A stretch of 64,000 bases of DNA from Trinickia caryophylli (GTDB lineage: Bacteria; Pseudomonadota; Gammaproteobacteria; Burkholderiales; Burkholderiaceae): NCBI RefSeq assembly GCF_034424545.1, contig NZ_CP139970.1, positions 868,001 to 932,000 on the forward strand, in the 5' to 3' direction. Positions within the stretch are counted from its first letter, which is position 1. Each line of letters begins with the position of its first letter. Shown here in pieces: positions 22,665 to 30,639 of the stretch. Under the pieces are notes generated by a model. That model ran no database searches and had not been told where the DNA came from. It saw only the letters and a list, made by a program, of their open reading frames with translations. The translations under genes and the position numbers were made by a program.

Positions 22665-22927
22665 GGGGAAGCTCCTTGGGAACACCCTGTTGCCGACCTG
22701 TCATCCGCCCTGAAAAGGGCACGCATCCAGCCGCGTCGCGACCGATGGGCGCCTCGTGTCGCGCTTCGCGTCGCAAGCCCGGCGAGGGTGCCACGGCGTG
22801 CCACGGCGTGCAATTCGCCTTGGCCAGCCTGATTCAGCCGGGTGCGCCACGCGAGACATCGAGCGGCGGATGAACGGGAGGAGGAAGGTAGGCGCTAGGG
22901 TGCGGGTTGAATAGTGCAAACTTTCAA
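22665..22927 (-). promoter_or_regulatory. Long 5' leader of carAB
   Basis: The stretch from the predicted transcription start (about 22921) to the carA start is non-coding as far as I can see. It contains a tandem 10-bp repeat (two CCACGGCGTG units on the plus strand, 22791-22810) and a small hairpin GCCCT-TTTC-AGGGC (22707-22720). No clear leader peptide or known riboswitch core was recognised. A leader this long suggests post-initiation control by pyrimidines or arginine, but this is inference. Confidence 0.4.
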
Positions 22928-22956
22928 ATTATAGCGCGAAAGCCCCTTCCCTACAA
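22928..22956 (-). promoter_or_regulatory. Sigma70-type promoter of carAB
   Basis: Minus strand TTGTAG (complement 22951-22956), 17 bp, then a perfect TATAAT (complement 22928-22933). It is the best -35/-10 pair seen in this window. Confidence 0.75.
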
Positions 22957-23069
22957 TGGACATACCGATCGGCCAACCCTTGCGACGACCGCCGCAGCGG
23001 CCATCTGCCCGATGCTACACCCACGCCCCGCACCGGCAAAGTGCTCGGAGGAACAACCGGCACAAAATG

Positions 23070-23100
23070 AAAACGCCGCCCGTAATCATGGCGGCGTTTT
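23070..23100. terminator. Bidirectional terminator after mltD
   Basis: AAAACGCCGCC (23070-23080) and GGCGGCGTTTT (23090-23100) form a perfect 11-bp stem with a 9-nt loop and T-runs on both strands, 22 bp past the mltD stop. Confidence 0.85.
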
Positions 23101-23121
23101 CCGAAAAACGTGGCAGCGGGC

Positions 23122-24807
23122 CTACTGCTGCTCTCGAGCACTCTTGCGCGAGGCAACGGTCGTCGATTTGCCGCTCGCTTCCTTCGTCGCCTTTTTAGAC
23201 GACTTCGAGGCCGTGGCCTTCGGCGCCGGCGCAGCCTTGGCGTTCGTACGTGCAGCCGTCTTCACCGCCTTGGTCGCGCCCTGCTTGCGTACCGACGCCT
23301 TGCCGGCACGGGAAGCTGAAGGGACGTCGGTAGCGCGCGCGGATACCTTCTCCGGCTTGACGTCCGCGGGCATCGCCGTGGCCAGTTTCTGCGGGCCCGG
23401 TTCAGCGGGCAGCGCTCTACCCACCGGCACATGCAGCACGATCACCTGACCGGGCAGCAAGGTGTCGCGCCGGGTCTTGTTCCACGACTTCAACTGACCG
23501 ACCGACACCTGATAGCGCGCCGCCACGGCTGCCATCGACTGCTTGCGGCGCACGCGAATCAGCATCTTGCGCGTGTCCGGCACGTCGGGCTCCATTGCGA
23601 GCACCGCGCTTTCCGCCACATCGGCGCTGATGTCCTCGTCATCGTCGTCGTCGCGCGGCACGAGCAGCGTCGAGCCCGGCTTCAGACGCATGCCGGCGGG
23701 AATCTTGTTGACGGCCATCAGCGTCGCGGCATCGACACCGATCTTCTCTGCAAGCGCCGCCGGCCGCGCGCGCTCGGTCACCGTGTAGGTGGTCCACGAC
23801 GAGAGCTGACCGTCGTAGCGCTTGAGGTTGCGCTCGAACGCACTCGCGTTGTCGAACGGCAGCAGAATCTGCGGCTCGGTGGCACCGAGGATCACGGGTT
23901 TCTTGAATGACGGATTGAGCGCACGGAATTCGTCAGCCGACATGTTCGCAAGCTTCGCGGCCATTGCCACGTCGATGTCGTGCGACGTCGTGACGGTCAC
24001 GAAGTACGGATGGTTCGGAATCGACGGCAGCGCCAACCCGTAAATCTGCGGATTCGCGACGATGTTCTTCACGGCCTGCAGCTTCGGCACGTAGTTGCGC
24101 GTCTCGTTGGGCATGCGCAGGCTCTGATAGTCGGTGGGCAGCCCCGCCGCCTGATTGCGCGCGATGGCGCGCTGCACGTTGCCTTCGCCCCAGTTGTAGG
24201 CGGCAAGCGCGAGGTACCAGTCGCCGAACATGTCGTGCAGCCGCGAGAGGTAATCGAGCGCGGCACCCGTCGATGCCAGCACGTCGCGGCGCTCGTCCTG
24301 CCACATGTTCTGCTTGAGGTTGTACGTGCGGCCCGTGTCCGGCACGAACTGCCACATGCCGGCCGCCTTCGCGACCGACAGGGCCTGCGGGTTGTACGCC
24401 GATTCGATGAACGGCAGCAGCGCGAGTTCGGTCGGCATATGGCGCGACTCGAGCTCTTCGACGATGTAATAGAGATACTTTTGCGACCGCTCCGTCATGC
24501 GCTCGACGTAGTCGGGACGCTGGGCATACCAGTTCACCTGCATGTCGACGAGGTCGCTTTGCAGATCGGGCATCTGGAAGCCGCGGCGAATGCGCCCCCA
24601 CAGATCGGAATCGGCACTCGTCAGTTGATCGACCGAGCTTTTGTCGACGTCGATCGTCTGTTTTGCAGTGACGGCGCGCAGCGTATCGGTGGCGGCTTGC
24701 GCGTTGGAAGCCTCTGAGGAGGAGGAGGAGGCAGAGTTCGCCCCGGGCCCCTGACTCGCGCACGCGGCGAGCATGAGAACCAGTAGCGTACTGAGGAAAA
24801 ATCGCAT
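23122..24807 (-). CDS. mltD: Membrane-bound lytic murein transglycosylase D
   Basis: Outer-membrane lipoprotein that cleaves peptidoglycan glycan strands. The 561 aa have a lipoprotein signal with lipobox LAAC (Cys16), a Ser-rich linker, and an SLT domain with catalytic Glu135 in PFIESAYNP and AAGMWQFVPDTG. Two LysM-like repeats follow (about 345-390 and 430-475), separated by a run of Asp/Glu. The last 80 residues are Ala/Lys/Ser-rich low complexity. The start MRFFLSTLLVLML is chosen because it begins the signal peptide. It lies downstream of gloB, as in many proteobacteria. Confidence 0.93.
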   Translation of the reverse strand: MRFFLSTLLVLMLAACASQGPGANSASSSSSEASNAQAATDTLRAVTAKQTIDVDKSSVDQLTSADSDLWGRIRRGFQMPDLQSDLVDMQVNWYAQRPDYVERMTERSQKYLYYIVEELESRHMPTELALLPFIESAYNPQALSVAKAAGMWQFVPDTGRTYNLKQNMWQDERRDVLASTGAALDYLSRLHDMFGDWYLALAAYNWGEGNVQRAIARNQAAGLPTDYQSLRMPNETRNYVPKLQAVKNIVANPQIYGLALPSIPNHPYFVTVTTSHDIDVAMAAKLANMSADEFRALNPSFKKPVILGATEPQILLPFDNASAFERNLKRYDGQLSSWTTYTVTERARPAALAEKIGVDAATLMAVNKIPAGMRLKPGSTLLVPRDDDDDEDISADVAESAVLAMEPDVPDTRKMLIRVRRKQSMAAVAARYQVSVGQLKSWNKTRRDTLLPGQVIVLHVPVGRALPAEPGPQKLATAMPADVKPEKVSARATDVPSASRAGKASVRKQGATKAVKTAARTNAKAAPAPKATASKSSKKATKEASGKSTTVASRKSAREQQ

Positions 24808-24959
24808 GAACGTCTCGGCTTCCAAAGCTGGAAATTGCACGCGATAGTACGAAAGCATACCGCTCCCGTCAACAGAAAATAAGAAAAAAACCTGACAAAT
24901 CCGAGGCTTGGCGTGTGTCGTGAGATGTTTTCACGAAACTCTGCCGGCCCCGCCCGCCT

Positions 24960-25751
24960 CTATCGGAAGCGGTTTTTCCACTCCCGCATCAATGTGAACG
25001 AGGTGAGACGGTCGGTCACGGGTTCGCGCAGCTGCTCGGCCAGGGTTTCGCGGATCGCCTGCGAATCCGCGCGCAGAAACGGATTGACTGCGCGCTCGTG
25101 TTCGATCGTGGTGGGCAGCGTCGGCTCGTTGCGCGCCCGGCGGGCGGCAGCCTCCTCCTGCCAGGCAACCAGCGCCGCGTTGTCCGGCTCGCAGGCAAGC
25201 GCGAAACGGATATTCGACAGGGTGTATTCGTGTGCGCAATGGACCTGCGTGGTGCCCGGCAGTGCCGCGAGCGCATCCAGCGAGCCCAGCATTTGAGCGG
25301 GCGAGCCCTCGAACAACCGCCCGCAGCCGCAGGCGAAGAGCGTGTCGCCGCAAAAGACGTGCGGCGCGGCGCCGCCTTCGGCCGCCTGAAAATAGGCAAT
25401 GTGCCCGCGCGTATGCCCGGGCACGTCGATGACTTGCAGGGTCATTGCGGGCGCGGCGAGATGGACGCGGTCACCGCCGGCAACGGGATGCGTGACCTCG
25501 GCGATCGCTTCCGCCGCGGGGCCATAGACGGGCACGCCGGCCTCGCTGACGAGATCGGCCACTCCGCCGACGTGGTCGGCATGATGGTGCGTGAGTAAAA
25601 TAGCGCTCAGCCGCCAGCCCTTTTGCGCGAGATACGTGCGCACCGGCGCGGCTTCGCCCGGGTCGACCGCGACCGCATCGCGCCCGTTCGACACGAGCCA
25701 GATGTAGTTGTCAGCAAACGCCGGCACCGGCACGTATTCGAGCGTTTTCAT
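24960..25751 (-). CDS. gloB: Hydroxyacylglutathione hydrolase (glyoxalase II)
   Basis: Hydrolyses S-lactoylglutathione to lactate and glutathione in methylglyoxal detoxification. The 263 aa show the metallo-beta-lactamase motif THHHADH (54-60), the bridging Asp region FCGDTLF, the metal-binding HCAHEYT, and a C-terminal glutathione-binding domain with NPFLR. The start MKTLEYVPVPAFADNY is family-standard; the much longer open frame upstream is antisense to the divergent methyltransferase. Confidence 0.96.
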   Translation of the reverse strand: MKTLEYVPVPAFADNYIWLVSNGRDAVAVDPGEAAPVRTYLAQKGWRLSAILLTHHHADHVGGVADLVSEAGVPVYGPAAEAIAEVTHPVAGGDRVHLAAPAMTLQVIDVPGHTRGHIAYFQAAEGGAAPHVFCGDTLFACGCGRLFEGSPAQMLGSLDALAALPGTTQVHCAHEYTLSNIRFALACEPDNAALVAWQEEAAARRARNEPTLPTTIEHERAVNPFLRADSQAIRETLAEQLREPVTDRLTSFTLMREWKNRFR

Positions 25752-25769
25752 AGGCGCGCATTCATCACG

Positions 25770-26612
25770 ATGTCTGATCGATCGATTATAGACTGGCCCG
25801 CCTGGACCGACTCCCCGCCCGGACGCTACGTGCTCGCGTGGGAGCAGGCACAGCTCGACCGCGTCGTGTTCAACGCGTTCGGCTACCACGCGCTGCAGCT
25901 CGGCCTGCCGCAGCTCGACGCGCTGCGGGAAAACCGCATGCCTTGCCGCGCGCTCGTGCTCGATGCGGCGAGCGGCGCAAGCGCGCCCTACCGCTGCCCG
26001 CCCGCCGGGCTCGAGCAGCCGATGCCGCCGGACGCGCCGTATGCGCCGAGCGACGCCCATGCGCCGGACGGCCGCACGACCGTCTGGTGCGATCTGCTCG
26101 ATTTGCCGTTCGAGGCGCAAAGCGTCGATCTGATCGTCATGCCGCACACGCTCGAATTCACACGCGACCCGCACCGGCTGCTGCGCGAGGCCGAGCGCAT
26201 CCTGATGCCGGAGGGGCAGCTCATCATCCTCGGCTTCAATTCGCTGAGCCTGTGGGGCGCGCGCCAGTCGTTCGGCAAAATGACGGGCCAGCCGTTCGTG
26301 CCGGCCGCCCATGATCTGATCGCGTTTACGCGGATCAAGGACTGGATCAAATTGCTCGGATTCGAGCTTGAACGGGGGCGCTTCGGCTGCTATCGTCCGC
26401 CCCTCGTCGGCGAAAAGTGGCTCGACCGCTTCGGTTTCATGGAGCAGGCGGGCGATCGCTGGTGGCCCATTTTCGGCGCGGCCTATATGGTCACGGCCGT
26501 CAAGCGCGTGCGAGGCATGCGGCTCGTCGGCTCCGTGCGGGCGAAAAAGCCCGTGCTGGCGCCGGGGCTCGCCGCAGCCGCAACCCATAAGACACACAAC
26601 CCGAGAATATGA
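25770..26612 (+). CDS. Class I SAM-dependent methyltransferase
   Basis: A protein of 280 aa from the methyltransferase type-11 group that sits between gloB and rnhA in many beta- and gammaproteobacteria. LVLDAASG is a degenerate motif [21 protein letters not shown] is motif II/III split around the expected acidic residue; then [20 protein letters not shown]. The substrate is unknown. Compared with the short homologues there is an insert (about 65-95) rich in Pro and Asp between motifs. Its stop is 1 bp before the first candidate rnhA start, so the two are coupled. It is divergent from gloB with only 18 bp between starts, so both promoters overlap the opposite coding starts. Confidence 0.8.
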   Translation: MSDRSIIDWPAWTDSPPGRYVLAWEQAQLDRVVFNAFGYHALQLGLPQLDALRENRMPCRALVLDAASGASAPYRCPPAGLEQPMPPDAPYAPSDAHAPDGRTTVWCDLLDLPFEAQSVDLIVMPHTLEFTRDPHRLLREAERILMPEGQLIILGFNSLSLWGARQSFGKMTGQPFVPAAHDLIAFTRIKDWIKLLGFELERGRFGCYRPPLVGEKWLDRFGFMEQAGDRWWPIFGAAYMVTAVKRVRGMRLVGSVRAKKPVLAPGLAAAATHKTHNPRI

Positions 26613-26613
26613 A

Positions 26614-27075
26614 GTGACTGACGTGACTGATGTGACGCCCGAGTTCATCGAGATCTTTACGGACGGTGCCTGCAAGGGCAACCCCGGCCCTGGCGGATGG
26701 GGTGCGCTGCTGCGCTACGGCAACCAGGAAAAGGAACTCTTCGGCGGAGAGGCGGCCACGACGAACAATCGCATGGAGCTGATGGCCGTGATCGCCGCGC
26801 TCGAAGCACTGAAACGGCCTTGCAAGGCGGTGATCCATACGGACTCGCAGTACGTGCAAAAAGGCATCAGCGAGTGGATTCACGGCTGGAAGAAGAAGAA
26901 CTGGATGACGGCGGCAAAAACGCCGGTGAAGAACGCCGATCTCTGGCGGCGCCTGGATACGCTCGCCGGCACGCACGAGATCGAATGGCGCTGGGTGAAG
27001 GGCCATGCCGGGCATCCTGGGAACGAGCGGGCCGACGCTCTAGCCAATCGCGGCGTGAGCGCGCTGGCTCGATAG
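26614..27075 (+). CDS. rnhA: Ribonuclease HI
   Basis: Cleaves the RNA strand of RNA-DNA hybrids. The catalytic carboxylates are all visible: Asp in IFTDGA, Glu in NNRMEL, Asp in IHTDSQ and Asp in NERADALA; the basic handle GWKKKNW is also present. The start is ambiguous: no ATG exists, but three in-frame GTG codons at 26614, 26623 and 26632 lie in a 9-bp tandem repeat. The first gives 153 aa (E. coli 155) and restarts right after the methyltransferase stop. It is followed by dnaQ, the classical rnhA/dnaQ pair, here co-directional. Confidence 0.96.
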   Translation: MTDVTDVTPEFIEIFTDGACKGNPGPGGWGALLRYGNQEKELFGGEAATTNNRMELMAVIAALEALKRPCKAVIHTDSQYVQKGISEWIHGWKKKNWMTAAKTPVKNADLWRRLDTLAGTHEIEWRWVKGHAGHPGNERADALANRGVSALAR

Positions 27076-27132
27076 CAAGCGCCGCCTCACCTCAGCTTTT
27101 TTCAGAACGCCTCGAGCAGAGAGACACCGAAT

Positions 27133-27888
27133 ATGCGCCAGATCGTCCTCGATACCGAAACCACAGGCCTCAACGCACGCACAGGGGACCGCATCATCGA
27201 AATCGGCGGCGTGGAAATCGTCAACCGCCGCCTGACCGGCAGGAATCTACATTTTTACGTCAACCCCGAGCGCGACAGCGACCCGGGCGCGCTGGCGGTG
27301 CACGGCCTCACGACCGAGTTTCTCAGCGACAAGCCGAAATTCGCCGAAGTCGCCGACGCGGTGCGCGACTTCGTGCACGACGCGGAACTCATCATCCACA
27401 ACGCGCCGTTCGATCTGGGCTTTCTCGAAGCCGAGTTCGCGCTGCTCGGCCTGCCCCCGTTCCGAGAGCATTACGCGAGCGTGATCGATACACTCGTGCA
27501 GGCCAAGTCGATGTTCCCCGGCAAACGCAACTCGCTCGACGCGCTGTGCGACCGCTTCGGAATCAGCAATGCGCACCGCACGCTGCACGGCGCCTTGCTC
27601 GACTCCGAGTTGCTGGCCGAGGTGTATCTGGCCATGACGCGTGGACAGGAAACGCTCGTCATCGACATGCTGAGCGAAACGGCGGTACAGGCGGATGCGG
27701 GCTCCCCTCGTGTGTCCATCGCGCTCGAATCGATGGCCCTGCCCGTGATCGCGGCCGACGAGGCGGAACTCGGGGCGCATCAGGCCGTGCTCGACGATAT
27801 CGAGAAACGCAGCAAGAGCACGAGCGTGTGGCGGCGCGAGCCGGAGCCCGCAACCGGGTCCAGTTCGGACGTTGCGCAAGCCGCTTAA
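27133..27888 (+). CDS. dnaQ: DNA polymerase III epsilon subunit (proofreading exonuclease)
   Basis: Gives 3'-5' exonuclease proofreading to the replicase core. The 251 aa (E. coli 243) contain ExoI VLDTETTG (Asp7, Glu9), ExoII HNAPFDLGFLE and ExoIII HGALLDSELLAEVY. The extended C-terminus (about 190-251) holds the segment that normally binds the alpha subunit. It lies 57 bp after rnhA and just before tRNA-Val. Confidence 0.97.
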   Translation: MRQIVLDTETTGLNARTGDRIIEIGGVEIVNRRLTGRNLHFYVNPERDSDPGALAVHGLTTEFLSDKPKFAEVADAVRDFVHDAELIIHNAPFDLGFLEAEFALLGLPPFREHYASVIDTLVQAKSMFPGKRNSLDALCDRFGISNAHRTLHGALLDSELLAEVYLAMTRGQETLVIDMLSETAVQADAGSPRVSIALESMALPVIAADEAELGAHQAVLDDIEKRSKSTSVWRREPEPATGSSSDVAQAA

Positions 27889-27936
27889 AAAAGGCTTTAC
27901 GAGCCGCGATCGGTCTGCCATAATTCGAGGCTCTTC

Positions 27937-28011
27937 GGGTGGTTAGCTCAGCGGTAGAGCACTGCCTTCACACGGCAGGGGTCACTGGTTCGATCCCAGT
28001 ACTACCCACCA
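27937..28011 (+). tRNA. tRNA-Val (anticodon CAC)
   Basis: A 75-nt cloverleaf: 7-bp acceptor GGGTGGT/ACTACCC, D-arm with AGCTCAGCGGTAGAGC, anticodon stem CTGCC/GGCAG with loop TTCACAC, T-arm ending GGTTCGATCCC, and an encoded CCA. The anticodon CAC reads GUG. Confidence 0.97.
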
Positions 28012-28042
28012 GATTCATGGGTACGTAGGAAGCCCGAAGAAC

Positions 28043-28075
28043 AAAGGCCCTCAGGCGTAAGCCGAGGGCCTTTTT
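28043..28075. terminator. Terminator after tRNA-Val
   Basis: AAAGGCCCTC (28043-28052) pairs with GAGGGCCTTT (28064-28073) with an internal GGC/GCC mini-stem, then T-run. It ends tRNA-Val on the plus strand and may also stop the convergent exported-protein gene. Confidence 0.85.
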
Positions 28076-28104
28076 CTTTGCCTGCCTCGCAAGGCCGCAC
28101 TGGA

Positions 28105-28512
28105 TCACTCCTCCTGGCCGCACACCGCGTGCTCGATCGCCTCGATTGTCGAATCCGGCGGAATGTCGCGATAGGTCTGGGCCGACAGATCCGGCTGCCC
28201 GAGATTGTTTCCTTGCGGGTCGTACAACTGCGCGGACAAGACTTTGATGCGATCCATCCCGCAGTCGATCGAGTCGCGCTCGACCATGACGGTGGCGGTC
28301 ACACCGCTTCCCGGATCGACGAGCGGATGCTTCGTGTAATCGGACATCACCCAAACCAGCCGGTATCCATGGGCGTCGCGCTTGATTCGATCCAAGTCCA
28401 CATAAACCGTATGCTCGGCGTCCTCGAAAACAGGTGTCCAGCTCGCCGCCCGTGCAGCCCCGAGTACGACGAACAAGCTCAACCCCACGGCAATTCCACT
28501 TGCGATCCTCAC
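28105..28512 (-). CDS. Small exported protein, surface-adhesin E-like
   Basis: The GTG start gives 135 aa: a signal peptide (about 1-22, ending GAARA) and a mature domain WTPVFEDAEHTVYVDLD ... GYRLVWVMSDYTKH, with two Cys (in IDCGMD and the final VCGQEE) that could form a disulfide. The pattern of a conserved Trp, a YVD strand and a VW strand matches the surface-adhesin protein E family (PF16747 type) as I recall it. A role is not established; in Burkholderia such proteins are common and unstudied. It converges with tRNA-Val. Confidence 0.6.
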   Translation of the reverse strand: MRIASGIAVGLSLFVVLGAARAASWTPVFEDAEHTVYVDLDRIKRDAHGYRLVWVMSDYTKHPLVDPGSGVTATVMVERDSIDCGMDRIKVLSAQLYDPQGNNLGQPDLSAQTYRDIPPDSTIEAIEHAVCGQEE

Positions 28513-28720
28513 GACGCATCCCCGCAGATTCGGTGGATGCGATGATAAAAGCGCCCGGACACTTACGCCAGTGCGCGCCGGCTCGCATCCGCGCACGCCG
28601 AGACGGCGCACCCCGCGACTTCGCGCCTCCAACCGCCGAGACCGTTCCCGGCTCCGCAGCCCTGCAGGCCAGCCCGCGATGAGCCGGGCGCGGCGCCTTC
28701 GGCGGCCGCGCTCACCACAC

Positions 28721-29611
28721 TCAACCGCGCAGCCCATCCTGCCCAGGCGCCGTCGATCCGAGCTCGGCCCCCGTCTCCGGATCCGAGGTCCGGTCGGACT
28801 TCAGCCGCAGCTTCATCGCATCGAGCGTCGCGCGCTGCTCGGCGCCCAACTTGACCGACGCGAGCCCATCGCCGCCATCGACCGCCGGCGATGGCTTCTC
28901 GACCAGATCCAGCCCGCGCCCTTCGTTCCAGGGCCCGAGCTCGGGCGGCTCGCCTTGCGACATCTTGTAATAAGCATTTGCGTATTGCGGGTTCGGCGGC
29001 AGCTTGCCCGGCGGGAAATTGCCGACGATCGAGTACAGCGCTTTTTCGAACGACTTCTGATGCGAAACCTCTCGCGTCATCAGAAAACCCAGCGCGTCGC
29101 GCACACCCGGATCGTCGCTCACGTTGATGAGCCGCTCGTAAATGATCTTCGCACGCGCTTCGGCTGCGATGTTCGAGCGCAGGTCCGCGGTCGGCTCGCC
29201 TATCGTATCGATGTACGCCGATGTCCACGGCACACCGCCCGAGTTGGTCAGCGGGTTGCCCGCGCCATAGAGAACCTGCGTCACATGGCTGTCGTTGCCG
29301 GCGCCGTTGATCTTGCGATACAGCTCGGCCTGCGTATCCACCGCCTCTGCCAGTTCGCCCTTCGCGCCACGATTGAGCATGGCGACGAGCGAGCCGATGA
29401 TTTCCAAGTGGCTCAACTCCTCGGTCGCGATGTCGAACAGCATGTCGCGGCGGCCAGCGTCCTCCTCGCTTACCGCCTGCGTGAAGTACCGCATGGCGGC
29501 CGCGAGCTCGCCTTGCGGCCCGCCGAACTGCTCCAGCAACAAGTTGGCGAGCCCCGGCTGGGGCGCGCCAACACGAACCGTGTACTGCAAACGCTTGTTG
29601 TGTACGAACAT
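28721..29611 (-). CDS. Manganese (non-haem) catalase
   Basis: Dimanganese catalase, a ferritin-like four-helix protein that disproportionates H2O2. The 296 aa carry likely ligands Glu35, Glu65 and His68 (in ATEELSHLE), Glu151 (NIAAEARAK) and His184 (REVSHQKSF), matching the spacing of Mn catalases. The last 50 residues are a hydrophilic tail. The ATG at 29611 has AGGAG 8 nt upstream. It is divergent from a His-rich PadR regulator, with a tandem palindrome between them, so metal- or stress-responsive control is plausible. Confidence 0.92.
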   Translation of the reverse strand: MFVHNKRLQYTVRVGAPQPGLANLLLEQFGGPQGELAAAMRYFTQAVSEEDAGRRDMLFDIATEELSHLEIIGSLVAMLNRGAKGELAEAVDTQAELYRKINGAGNDSHVTQVLYGAGNPLTNSGGVPWTSAYIDTIGEPTADLRSNIAAEARAKIIYERLINVSDDPGVRDALGFLMTREVSHQKSFEKALYSIVGNFPPGKLPPNPQYANAYYKMSQGEPPELGPWNEGRGLDLVEKPSPAVDGGDGLASVKLGAEQRATLDAMKLRLKSDRTSDPETGAELGSTAPGQDGLRG

Positions 29612-29728
29612 GGGACTCTCTCCTATTGATCTCGCGAGCTTTCGTCGCACGGTCCGCTGGCGCAACGGCCGTTCCCGGACCGGTTCCTCGCGCCCTTTGG
29701 CGCCTTCGCACCGAGATGCTTGACTTTG

Positions 29729-29754
29729 TATCTTTAGATATATATCTTTAGATA
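29729..29754. promoter_or_regulatory. Tandem palindromic operator, probable PadR site
   Basis: Two copies of TATCTTTAGATA (29729-29740 and 29743-29754), each a 5-bp dyad around TT, are phased 14 bp apart. They lie 25 bp before the padR start and 118 bp from the Mn catalase start. This is A/T-rich sequence in a GC-rich region. Symmetry and position suggest the operator of the adjacent regulator; binding is inferred. Confidence 0.65.
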
Positions 29755-29778
29755 CACACAAACACCTAGGAGCCGCAG

Positions 29779-30561
29779 ATGCGACACCCTCGCTTTCATC
29801 CCTTTTTTTCCGATCACGTGCACGGCAGCCAGGCAAGGGGCTTTGCGGAGCGCGCATTTGATCGCTTGCATCGCACCTTCCATCACGAGGGGCATGCTGG
29901 CCGTTTCGAGGACCCTTCTTTTCTGCACAGTTTCTGGCACGCAATCGGGCGGCACCGTCATCGCCACGGCGGCGGCGCGTTCTGGGGCGGCGGCCGTGGC
30001 GAGCGGGGCTTCGGCGACGACGACGGCTTCACGCGTGGCCGCAAGTTCACGGGCGAGGATTTGCAGCTCATGTTGCTCGCGCTGATCGCCGAGGGGCCGC
30101 GCCACGGCTACGAATTGATCAAAGCCCTGGAATCGCGGTCGAATGGTTTCTATACGCCAAGCCCGGGCATGGTCTATCCTGCGCTGACCTATCTCGAAGA
30201 ACTGGGCTATGTCACGGTTCAGCAGGAAGGTAATCGCAAGCGATACGAAATAGCCGAGGCCGGTCGTGCCTATCTCGGAGCACACCGCGATCAGGTCGAC
30301 CTGATCCTTGCGAAGCTCAGCTTCGTCGCGAGCAAAATGGAATCGATGCGGCGCGCGTATGCGGCCGACGACGACGCCGGAGAACCCGGCCGCTGGCATC
30401 CAAAACTGCTGCAAGCCCGCTATGCACTCAAGCTTGCCGTTGTGCGGCGCGCAGACGCCGGAGAGGACGAGCAACGGCGCATCGCCGATATCCTCCTGCG
30501 CGCGGCAGCCGAAATCGAAGGGAATGCCGCTCCAGCCGCCGGGCCGTCCGAGCCCGTGTAG
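29779..30561 (+). CDS. PadR-family regulator with His-rich N-terminus (NfeR/YqjI-like)
   Basis: The 260-aa protein has an N-terminal 80-residue His/Gly-rich segment with 13 His in the first 63 residues. A PadR winged helix follows (about 91-165; LMLLALIAEGPRHGYELIKALE split across helices 1-2, then YTPSPGMVYPALTYLEELGYV), and a C-terminal dimerisation helix with an extra region ending at 260. E. coli NfeR (YqjI) has the same layout: a His/Cys-rich metal-binding N-terminus and a PadR core with YTPSPG. It is a Ni/Fe-linked repressor. Metal sensing here is an inference from that architecture. CTAGGAG is the ribosome-binding site. Confidence 0.85.
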   Translation: MRHPRFHPFFSDHVHGSQARGFAERAFDRLHRTFHHEGHAGRFEDPSFLHSFWHAIGRHRHRHGGGAFWGGGRGERGFGDDDGFTRGRKFTGEDLQLMLLALIAEGPRHGYELIKALESRSNGFYTPSPGMVYPALTYLEELGYVTVQQEGNRKRYEIAEAGRAYLGAHRDQVDLILAKLSFVASKMESMRRAYAADDDAGEPGRWHPKLLQARYALKLAVVRRADAGEDEQRRIADILLRAAAEIEGNAAPAAGPSEPV

Positions 30562-30571
30562 CCGTTCATGC

Positions 30572-30601
30572 GGCGGGCCGAGCCGGCCCGCCTTTGTTTT
30601 T
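30572..30601 (+). terminator. Terminator between padR and the MFS gene
   Basis: GGCGGGCCG (30572-30580) and CGGCCCGCC (30584-30592) form a 9-bp stem with a 3-nt loop followed by TTTGTTTTT. The MFS gene starts only 38 bp later, so it has its own promoter or depends on read-through. Confidence 0.8.
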
Positions 30602-30639
30602 ACCCAAGCAAGCGTGCCCGATCATAAGGACTCCAATAC

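Noticed and set aside
22652..22726. Short leader peptide ahead of carA from ATG 22726
   Set aside because: The frame runs on for 66 codons through the carA start with no Arg or pyrimidine-related codon run and no nearby terminator, so attenuation by a leader peptide is not supported.
22788..22813. Tandem CCACGGCGTG units as a CRISPR or satellite array
   Set aside because: Only about two and a half 10-bp units; too short for CRISPR and without spacers. Kept only as part of the carA leader description.
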